Shown: positions 31,690 to 37,781 of the stretch, one piece after another | Numbering within the stretch: position 1 is the first letter of the stretch | How the letters are laid out: each line of letters starts with the position of its first letter | NCBI GenBank assembly: GCA_017548365.1 | Contig: JAFZAC010000042.1 | Span: 1-37,781 of the forward strand | Direction: 5' to 3' | Length of the DNA: 37,781 nt | From: Muribaculaceae bacterium | GTDB taxonomy: Bacteria > Bacteroidota > Bacteroidia > Bacteroidales > Muribaculaceae | Notes under the pieces: generated by a model | Seen by the model: only the letters and a program-made list of their open reading frames with translations | What the model was told of the DNA's origin: nothing | Database searches by the model: none | Program-made: the position numbers and the translations under genes

Positions 31690-33231
31690 ATGCTAAGCAA
31701 GATAGTGGGATCGGCATTGCAGGGAATTGATGCCATAGCTGTCGAGATTGAGGTCTCGGTGGAGTGGGGCAGCGGTTATGTGATGGTGGGGCTACCCGAT
31801 ACCGCTGTGAAGGAGAGTGCCGAACGAGTTCGCTGCGCAATGGGCAATGCTGGATTTAAATTCCCTCGCAAAGCCGTGGTGATAAATATGTCGCCTGCCG
31901 ATATCAAAAAGGAAGGCTCGGCTTACGACCTGCCCATTGCCATTGGCATCCTTGCCAGCGATGAGAAGGTAAGTAGTGAACGCTTGGGACGTTACATGAT
32001 TATGGGTGAACTCTCGCTTGACGGCACGGTGAAACCCATCAAGGGCGCCCTACCTATGGCTATCTTGGCGCGCGAAATGCGGCTCGATGGCTTTATATTG
32101 CCTAAACAAAACGCTACCGAGGCAGCCGTTGTTAACAACCTTAATGTCTATGGAGTTGAGAATATTGTTGAAGTTATACAGTTCTTTAACAATGAGATAG
32201 CACTTGAACCTACAGTGGTTGACACTCGTGCCGAATTTGCTCGGGCGCAAGGTTCTTTTCCTTATGATTTCAGTGAGGTAAAAGGCCAGGAAATGGTTAA
32301 ACGCGCCTTTGAAGTTGCGTGTGCCGGTGGGCACAATATTATGCTCATAGGCTCTCCCGGCAGCGGAAAGTCGATGATGGCAAAACGTCTGCCGTCAATA
32401 CTGCCTCCACTCACTCTTGGTGAAGCACTTGAAACGACAAAGATTCATAGCGTGGCTGGCAAACTTTCGCAAGGCACAACTCTTCTCTCGGTGCGCCCAT
32501 ACCGCTCACCGCATCACACTATTTCGCCCGTAGCCCTATGCGGAGGTTCGTCATATCCTACGCCAGGGGAAATCAGTCTAGCCCACAATGGTGTGCTCTT
32601 TATGGACGAATTACCAGAGTTTCCACGTTCGGTGCTTGAGGTGATGCGACAGCCACTTGAAGACCGACACATAACGATCAGTCGAGCTAAGTATACCATC
32701 GACTATCCAGCCTCGTTTATGCTTGTGGCTTCAATGAATCCGTGCCCTTGCGGTTACTATGGACACCCAACAAAGCAGTGCATTTGCACCCCACATCAGC
32801 GGCATCAATATATGAGCAAGATTAGTGGTCCATTGTTGGATAGAATCGACCTGCAAGTGGAGGTTCAGCCTGTGAACTTCGAGCAGATGTCGAGCAAGAA
32901 GCCAGGCGAACCCAGCGCTGCAATTAGGGAAAGAGTCATCAAAGCGCGCGCCATCCAGAGCCTGCGCTTCAAGAACCACCCAGGCGTGCACTGCAACGCC
33001 CAGATGACCACCGCCCTGCTGCACAAATACGCCGAACCCGACGCCGAAGGAATGGAAAAACTCCGCGAAGCTATCACCAAGATGAACATGAGCGCCCGCG
33101 CTTACGACCGCATCCTCAAAGTCGCCCGCACCATCGCCGACCTAGAGTCAAGCGTCACCGTCCGCCAGCACCACATCATGGAAGCCATCGGCTACCGCAA
33201 CCTCGATCGCAGCAACTACTTTAACCTATAA
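31690..33231 (+). CDS. yifB: YifB/ComM-family magnesium-chelatase-like AAA+ ATPase
   Basis: A 513-residue ATPase. An N-terminal ChlI-like domain covers about 5-165 (VMVGLPDTAVKESAERVR, SAYDLPIAIGIL, GELSLDGTVKPIKG). The AAA+ core has Walker A GSPGSGKS at 221-228, Walker B VLFMDELPEF, and a zinc-binding-like segment NPCPCGYYGHPTKQCICTPH. The C-terminal domain includes LLDRIDLQVEVQPV and SARAYDRILKVARTIADLE. In transformable bacteria, ComM is a helicase that extends branch migration during DNA uptake, so a role in recombination is inferred by family. Its stop codon overlaps the ATG of a small ORF by one base. Confidence 0.95.
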   Translation: MLSKIVGSALQGIDAIAVEIEVSVEWGSGYVMVGLPDTAVKESAERVRCAMGNAGFKFPRKAVVINMSPADIKKEGSAYDLPIAIGILASDEKVSSERLGRYMIMGELSLDGTVKPIKGALPMAILAREMRLDGFILPKQNATEAAVVNNLNVYGVENIVEVIQFFNNEIALEPTVVDTRAEFARAQGSFPYDFSEVKGQEMVKRAFEVACAGGHNIMLIGSPGSGKSMMAKRLPSILPPLTLGEALETTKIHSVAGKLSQGTTLLSVRPYRSPHHTISPVALCGGSSYPTPGEISLAHNGVLFMDELPEFPRSVLEVMRQPLEDRHITISRAKYTIDYPASFMLVASMNPCPCGYYGHPTKQCICTPHQRHQYMSKISGPLLDRIDLQVEVQPVNFEQMSSKKPGEPSAAIRERVIKARAIQSLRFKNHPGVHCNAQMTTALLHKYAEPDAEGMEKLREAITKMNMSARAYDRILKVARTIADLESSVTVRQHHIMEAIGYRNLDRSNYFNL

Positions 33232-33403
33232 TGCACCTCATAAACAATATAAGTGAGAACAACTTTAATCTCAATAACCCTCACTATGTTGGCATTTATG
33301 TTGAAGAAGCCGAAATCAATATTCTGGCGGTACAAAAGAGATTGAACGGCTTAAAAACTCACTGAAGTTGAAGCTAAAATGAAAGAGAACAGAAACAATT
33401 AGG
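33231..33403 (+). pseudogene. Small ORF overlapping yifB, probably a frameshifted remnant
   Basis: An ATG overlaps the yifB stop (TAATG), giving a 44-residue frame ending at 33365: MHLINNISENNFNLNN, then HYVGIYVEEAEINIL. Near that end the next frame gives TKEIERLKNSLKLKLK, and a third frame gives VEAKMKENRNN before a stop at 33403. The three charged, helix-like pieces in order suggest one coiled-coil-type protein broken by two frameshifts. Alternatively it is a genuine short ORF coupled to yifB. Function unknown. Confidence 0.4.
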
Positions 33404-33429
33404 ATATTAATAATTATTCAAACAACAAG

Positions 33430-34419
33430 ATGCAAAATTGTTTATTAAATTTCGAATGGGGCATAGTAATAGTTCAGTTTATTGCTGCTATTGTATTGTT
33501 TTTAATTGTTAATTGGTTTGGTAAGCACGCTATTGTCTCTTATGATTACACTTCGATCACTATTTTTACAGAAAAAGAATCTGCGCCAGCCTTTAATATC
33601 ATATATCGAGTTGTTGCCCCAATAATTTTCTTTATTCTATATATGGCTCTTGTTCAAAGCTTAAATTTTCATCGTTTGAGTCAAAACTCCTATATGATAG
33701 TTGTCTATTATTGGGTGATTCGTACAATATTTAGAATATGTACAGGACGAATAAAATTAACAAATTTATATGCCTATTTTACATATGCTATCATAAGTGT
33801 AAGTCTCACATATTGGATATATTCTGTAACCAGTGAAGTTAAGAGTATTCTTCCAGATCCACATACTTTAATAGATGAAATATGGATACTTATCATTCTG
33901 TTCATTTATAATGTGTTTAATAAATTGAGTTTCCCTAACAATAAAGTAAAAAATGAAGAAGAAGTTTATATTAAAAGTAAATACAGTAAATTCAAAAAGA
34001 AATATAATGGAATTATTCAAAACAATTGCCATAATGAATTTTACGAAGCGGTTACATATTCCATTATGATTTATGAAGATTTTAACCGTCCTAAGATTGT
34101 GAGATTTTTTGAAAAAATACACTTCTGTATAACAAAAAAATCACATACATTAGGTATTATGCAAGTGCGTACTAATAAAATGATTGATGATAAAACTTCA
34201 ATCATTTTAGCAATAAAAAAAATTAAAAAAGCTACAATGACGCATAAAAACAATGTAAAGGAAGATGAATGTGATTCACCTTATAATGCAGTTAATGAAA
34301 TAGCTGGTATTTATAATTGCCACAATGAAGACTATCAACGTGAAATTGACCATATATTCAACATAATAAAAAGCAAATTTAATAATATCGAAAAACATTA
34401 TAATAAAATAAAATCATGA
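33430..34419 (+). CDS. AT-rich membrane protein with possible lysozyme-like C-terminal domain
   Basis: A 329-residue protein with about five hydrophobic segments (around 11-29, 57-78, 88-102, 112-132, 149-162) and a soluble C-terminal half. The latter reads IYEDFNRPKIVRFFEKI (E216, E228), then THTLGIMQV-like text (G242-I-M-Q-V) and later GIYNCHNEDYQREI (Y295-N296). The order acidic residue, G(L/I)MQ, YN with nearby Tyr is that of lytic transglycosylase/lysozyme folds, with E228 17 residues before the Gln. This is inferred from pattern only; no close family is known to me. Base composition is distinctly more AT-rich than yifB, suggesting a different origin. No clear promoter was found. Confidence 0.65.
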   Translation: MQNCLLNFEWGIVIVQFIAAIVLFLIVNWFGKHAIVSYDYTSITIFTEKESAPAFNIIYRVVAPIIFFILYMALVQSLNFHRLSQNSYMIVVYYWVIRTIFRICTGRIKLTNLYAYFTYAIISVSLTYWIYSVTSEVKSILPDPHTLIDEIWILIILFIYNVFNKLSFPNNKVKNEEEVYIKSKYSKFKKKYNGIIQNNCHNEFYEAVTYSIMIYEDFNRPKIVRFFEKIHFCITKKSHTLGIMQVRTNKMIDDKTSIILAIKKIKKATMTHKNNVKEDECDSPYNAVNEIAGIYNCHNEDYQREIDHIFNIIKSKFNNIEKHYNKIKS

Positions 34420-34451
34420 ATACATTAAAGGCACTGTGCCAATAAAGGTAG

Positions 34452-34583
34452 TCACTTCAGCCATTTAACGAGCGAATCGGCATTGTTCGCAAGGTCAAGT
34501 TGCGTAGAGACTCTTTCCCAAGCCATTGAATGGATTGCGAAAAGGATCATGAAGATTGAGATTATTGATAGCCGTTTCATCAT
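34452..34583 (-). CDS. 43-residue exported peptide or gene fragment
   Basis: The frame starting at the double ATG (34583) encodes a signal-peptide-like N-terminus MMKRLSIISIFMILFAIHSM, followed by only about 23 residues (WERVSTQLDLANNADSLVKW). A consensus -7 box TATATTTG lies about 21 bases upstream, so transcription is likely. It may be a true small secreted peptide or the first part of a truncated gene. Upstream extension to 34709 would overlap the receptor gene and is not supported. A short palindrome GGCACTGTGCC lies beyond the stop codon. Moderate doubt. Confidence 0.5.
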   Translation of the reverse strand: MMKRLSIISIFMILFAIHSMAWERVSTQLDLANNADSLVKWLK

Positions 34584-34603
34584 CTTGAATGTATTCTGCG
34601 CTG

Positions 34604-34611
34604 CAAATATA
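34604..34611 (-). promoter_or_regulatory. -7 element of the 43-residue peptide gene
   Basis: TATATTTG on the minus strand matches TAnnTTTG and gives a leader of only about 15 bases. No good -33 box was seen. Confidence 0.55.
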
Positions 34612-34668
34612 CAACTATTATATGTACTAGACGCTTCTATAGGGTAAATGTTGCATCGAAAGCATAAA

Positions 34669-37005
34669 TTAGTCCACACGTCCATCGCTGCTCTTGTTGA
34701 TTTGCGCATCGCGGAATGACGTGTTCACGCTGTTGAATGTGTAACGGAGGGTGAGTTTAACGCCTCGTGTGTCATACCTGTTGCGTTGCCACTGTTTGAT
34801 ATTTGAGAAGTCAATGCTCCAACGTGGTGTTACAGCCTCTCCGATTAGGTCGGTCAATTCAATGGCAGTGCGCAGTCTGCCGTCAAGAAACGTCTTGCTC
34901 ATGCCGATGTTCAATCTCAAAGTTCTGCCAACTCTCATATTGCTGTCATACCACGGACTTTGATAAGAGAACTTACAGAAAGCCTCGGCAGTTTTCCAAA
35001 ACTTATAACTCAAATCGCATGAGACGTAGATATTGTGCTGTCCAAATTCTTTGTTAATCATTCCGCTAATGTCGGGCAACTTCGTGAATTGATAGCTATA
35101 CTCAATCTCCGGGTCAATCCTCAGTTTGCCGAGATCCGTTGAGTAGGACACTTTAAATGTCACATCGTTGCTAAACAAACTGTTGATAGGCTGGTCTATG
35201 ATAGCTCCATTTTCACCATAGGGGAATGAACCAGTGACTATCATATTGTTGATTCTTTTGAGGTCAACGCCAAGCGAGATGTCCTTGATGTTGGCAAATA
35301 ACGCCAGTTTGTGGGTATAAACATTTTCAAGATTCTCATTTCCTTTATCGTAATGCAACGTGTCGCTATATATCACCGCCGGATTGAGTTGCGATATTGT
35401 GGGATAACCGACAAACATCGTGTAATATGTGCCAATGGAGTAGCTATCCGCTATGTTGTATTTCAAGCTGATATATGGACGCAAAACCAATGTGTGCTTG
35501 TCGCTGGCTGTTGCTGATTGTGTCAACTCTGTGATGTTGTGCATCAATCTTGCACCCAAGTCAAGTCTCAGCTTTTTTATTTTGCGTCCCCATGAGCCGT
35601 ATAGGATGTTAGTGTAATCCTTTCTTATGGTTGGTTGCCCGACACCGTCATTGATGAAGTCATAAGAGTTTTTAATGACACTAAGATTATATCCTAATCC
35701 CCAGTCATTGCCTTTATGTGAGAAACGCCAGTTTGCTTCCGCGTCCAGCAAGTCATATTTCGAGCTGCTGACGATATTCTTTTGGGTGAGTTTGTTGTCC
35801 GTTGTATTAAAGATGTCGACAGACTGTGTCTCACCCTTGTTCTGATGAGAATAACTCAGTGTAAGGTTAAAGAAGTGTCCTGCGGGAGAGAAGTATGTCA
35901 TTCCCGAGGTTAAATTGTGTCCTGATGATTTGCGATGCGGTATGACCGTGTTCTCGTCGAGGTCTGTTTCAATGCCATTCATTGATAGTTGATGAATTTT
36001 ATGTTCCTTGAAATCCACGTTGATAGAGTTGCCTGAGTATTGGAGTATGAAATTAAGTGTTGGCTTCGCCAGATAGTTCAGTCCGACATTCCACAATGGG
36101 CCAGTCTTTATTGCGGTGTATTCAGAATCAAAAACATCGCTGTAGGCAGGTTTACCATCTGTGTTGAATATAGTCGTTCCGCCATTGTCATAGATTTTAC
36201 GGTTTGCATATTGGCCTACCAGCGAACCTGAGAACGAGAACTTGCCGTACTTGCCACTGAGATTGACCCAGCCATCATCTGACACACGACGACGTATTTC
36301 AATATTGTTGGTCACAGATACACCAATGTAGTCTTTGAGTTGCTTTTTGAGCGTTATCTTTATCACTGCTCCCGATTCTGCGGAATACCTCACTCCAAGG
36401 TCACGGATTACCTCTATTTTGGAGACTTGGCTGGATGGTATGGACAGCAGTATGTTTCGGTCTGCAACTTTCTGCTCGTTGATATAAATTGCACCAACGC
36501 TCATCAATCCACCAGCTTTGATGTTGTTGATGTCGTAGGTCACTATGCCGGGAGTCCATCCGAGCATGTCATAAAGAGTGCCCGCCTCTCCAATATGAGT
36601 GCCCGACAGATTGCTGATTGAATAGTTTAATCCGTCTCTTGTCACTGTGGCTTTCTTCGCGGTCACCACCACCTCATTGAGACGTGTCGTTTCGGGTTGC
36701 AAGGTGATTACGCCCAAATCGGCACTCATTGCACTAAGCCATTTCGTTTGAAACCCGATGTTTGAGACCTTCAATAACAATGGTCGCTGTTCTGCGTCAA
36801 ACGAGAACAGCCCCATTTCATCAGTCATGGCCCCAGTAACGTATGTGCTGTCATTCGGAGATAGCGCCACAACAGTAACAAACGGAATTGGGTTGCCTGT
36901 CTCATCAATAACCTTGCCATGATAATTGGCGGCTAAAGATGATGAGGCGAACAATAATTGAAGAATGATGGTGCTGACTATCAGCATAATAATTCGTGTT
37001 TTCAT
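34669..37005 (-). CDS. TonB-dependent receptor-like outer-membrane barrel protein
   Basis: A 778-residue outer-membrane protein. After a signal peptide (about 1-25) comes a carboxypeptidase-regulatory-like domain (about 27-105, YHGKVIDETGNPIPFVTVVA). A plug domain follows (about 108-215: LNEVVVTAKKATVTRDGLNY, TLYDMLGWTPGIV, SKIEVIRDLGVRYSAESGAV), then a beta-barrel to the C-terminus, rich in alternating aromatic strands. It fits the outer-membrane beta-barrel family (PF14905 type) found alongside TonB receptors. No SusD partner is next to it, and the ligand is unknown. It has a CRP-like palindrome in its promoter. A partial gene lies 93 bases upstream. Confidence 0.9.
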   Translation of the reverse strand: MKTRIIMLIVSTIILQLLFASSSLAANYHGKVIDETGNPIPFVTVVALSPNDSTYVTGAMTDEMGLFSFDAEQRPLLLKVSNIGFQTKWLSAMSADLGVITLQPETTRLNEVVVTAKKATVTRDGLNYSISNLSGTHIGEAGTLYDMLGWTPGIVTYDINNIKAGGLMSVGAIYINEQKVADRNILLSIPSSQVSKIEVIRDLGVRYSAESGAVIKITLKKQLKDYIGVSVTNNIEIRRRVSDDGWVNLSGKYGKFSFSGSLVGQYANRKIYDNGGTTIFNTDGKPAYSDVFDSEYTAIKTGPLWNVGLNYLAKPTLNFILQYSGNSINVDFKEHKIHQLSMNGIETDLDENTVIPHRKSSGHNLTSGMTYFSPAGHFFNLTLSYSHQNKGETQSVDIFNTTDNKLTQKNIVSSSKYDLLDAEANWRFSHKGNDWGLGYNLSVIKNSYDFINDGVGQPTIRKDYTNILYGSWGRKIKKLRLDLGARLMHNITELTQSATASDKHTLVLRPYISLKYNIADSYSIGTYYTMFVGYPTISQLNPAVIYSDTLHYDKGNENLENVYTHKLALFANIKDISLGVDLKRINNMIVTGSFPYGENGAIIDQPINSLFSNDVTFKVSYSTDLGKLRIDPEIEYSYQFTKLPDISGMINKEFGQHNIYVSCDLSYKFWKTAEAFCKFSYQSPWYDSNMRVGRTLRLNIGMSKTFLDGRLRTAIELTDLIGEAVTPRWSIDFSNIKQWQRNRYDTRGVKLTLRYTFNSVNTSFRDAQINKSSDGRVD

Positions 37006-37020
37006 ATAATTTGATGTTTT

Positions 37021-37069
37021 AAAAATTAGACGTAGTTATCGCTGTTTACGTGATTTCGGTCACATAAAC
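37021..37069 (-). promoter_or_regulatory. CRP-type palindrome and weak promoter of the receptor gene
   Basis: At 37044-37069 the minus strand has TGTGA-N6-TCACG inside a longer imperfect palindrome (outer arms GTTTA and TAAAC). A weak -7 box, TAATTTTT (37028-37021, lacking the final G), follows. The centre is about 42 bases before the predicted start of transcription, where CRP-family activators usually bind. Confidence 0.55.
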
Positions 37070-37098
37070 GGTGTTATTAAAATGTATGGTAGGAGCTT

Positions 37099-37781
37099 TT
37101 ATTTACTCAGTCGCGCTTCAAGTATCTCTATGACCTGCTGCAGCAAGAGAATGCTCGATGCGTCCTTGTGCTTTCGCTCAAATTCTGCTTTTGACAGTTT
37201 GATTTGACCGATGGCGACCTGTAGGTCGTCATGGTCGAGCATATCACACTCTTTCGCCAATGAGTAAAGCCCGGATAGATACAGAGATTCGCCATCTTTG
37301 AGCTTATCAAGATAAAAGAACAGTTTTCTCATCCACATTTTGTTATCGTTCTTTGGCTCTGAAGGTGGGGTAACTGTGGGAGATTCTATTTGTGGTTTTA
37401 TGGGTGCGTATGTGGTGATCATCCTACCTGTGACTCCGCCATCTGACGATTCGCTCCACTCTATGGTGTAAGTAGTTCTGAACTGTGTGTCATCCTCGTT
37501 GATCAATCCTACTGTGTAGCAGTTGTCGGATTCAGTTCCCACAAGTGTGAACTCGCTTTTATTATGATACAAGCGATACCCAGTATAAGAACGGTCTTTA
37601 TTGCCGGTGATGCTCCATAAAGTGTAGATGCCGCGTCTGGGAATCTTGCCATCGTCCATCGCTTGGCTGATGGCCTCATACAGCACTCTCACGCTGTCGG
37701 TGTAACTGACGTCAGATTCAGGCAATACAAATTTATAGATTGTGAGCTCGCCTTCTTTCTCCCCGTTCTCGGGGTTGGTGA
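37099..37781 (-). CDS. Unknown protein, cut by the right window edge
   Basis: The frame is open to the right edge, reading TNPENGEKEGELTIYKFVLP before the region that could also start at a TTG (37725), so the gene is partial at its 5' end. The visible part is about 227 residues: a beta-rich half (GIYTLWSITGNKDRSYTGYR, NCYTVGLINEDDTQFRTTY), a proline-rich linker (PQIESPTVTPPSEP) and a helical C-terminal half (WMRKLFFYLDKLKDGESLYL, EFERKHKDASSILLLQQVIE). No family was recognised. It lies upstream of the receptor gene on the same strand. Confidence 0.65.
   Translation of the reverse strand, partial: TNPENGEKEGELTIYKFVLPESDVSYTDSVRVLYEAISQAMDDGKIPRRGIYTLWSITGNKDRSYTGYRLYHNKSEFTLVGTESDNCYTVGLINEDDTQFRTTYTIEWSESSDGGVTGRMITTYAPIKPQIESPTVTPPSEPKNDNKMWMRKLFFYLDKLKDGESLYLSGLYSLAKECDMLDHDDLQVAIGQIKLSKAEFERKHKDASSILLLQQVIEILEARLSK

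Noticed and set aside
1..37781. CRISPR arrays, insertion sequences, prophage, tRNA and rRNA genes
   Set aside because: No regularly spaced repeats, transposase, integrase or phage-protein text, and no cloverleaf-like or rRNA-like sequence was recognised.

Overview
The window looks like a chromosomal segment of a Bacteroidota bacterium, order Bacteroidales. The grounds are: repeated use of the Bacteroidetes -7 promoter element TAnnTTTG (usually with a weak TTTG/TTG about 19-24 bases upstream), few clear Shine-Dalgarno sequences, many outer-membrane proteins and lipoproteins, two large exported proteins whose C-termini resemble type IX secretion sorting domains, a glycine-lipid gene pair, and a LepB with a large insertion. 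A Muribaculaceae- or Prevotella-like host is my guess and is not proven. I see no rRNA or tRNA genes, CRISPR array, insertion sequence or prophage.

Layout. 1-2.2 kb: a LytS-type histidine kinase and LytTR response regulator on the minus strand, with unusual repeats beyond the regulator gene. 2.4-4.0 kb: a TPR membrane protein and pyrH. 4.0-6.9 kb (minus): a polytopic membrane protein and an exported C1B cysteine peptidase. 7.1-8.9 kb: glsA-glsB, for glycine lipids. 9.2-11.3 kb: a Wzi-like outer-membrane protein and a small lipoprotein. 11.4-13.0 kb (minus): pckA. 13.3-16.3 kb (minus): the first ~1000-residue exported protein. 16.6-19.3 kb: a thioredoxin-fold lipoprotein lacking CxxC, an ECF sigma factor with a membrane-protein partner, and a small lipoprotein. 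19.5-22.0 kb: a 37-residue rubredoxin, a reverse rubrerythrin, and on the other strand nadA followed by a glutathione peroxidase. 22.5-26.4 kb (minus): ridA, NfeD plus SPFH protein, VanW-like and WbqC-like proteins. 26.5-28.1 kb (minus): lepB. 28.5-31.5 kb: the second ~1000-residue exported protein, a paralogue of the first. 31.7-34.4 kb: YifB/ComM ATPase, a decayed small ORF and an AT-rich membrane protein. 34.4 kb to the end (minus): a 43-residue exported peptide, a TonB-dependent-receptor-like barrel and a gene cut by the window edge.

How genes work together. The clearest functional group is at 19.5-22 kb: rubredoxin and rubrerythrin reduce peroxide, and the peroxidase is probably co-transcribed with oxygen-sensitive [4Fe-4S] NadA. 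GlsA and GlsB would act in sequence to make glycine lipids. NfeD and the SPFH protein form a standard membrane pair.

Most interesting observations: the two paralogous exported proteins that also share promoter, leader and a terminator with compensating changes; a compact promoter-hairpin unit at 24.6-24.7 kb that may be a small RNA or attenuator; a long, possibly structured nadA leader next to DnaA-box-like sequences; a CRP-type palindrome at about -42 of the TonB-type receptor; a 329-residue membrane protein with a possible lysozyme/transglycosylase-like tail; and repeat pairs spaced by whole helical turns at 73-135 and 28208-28239.
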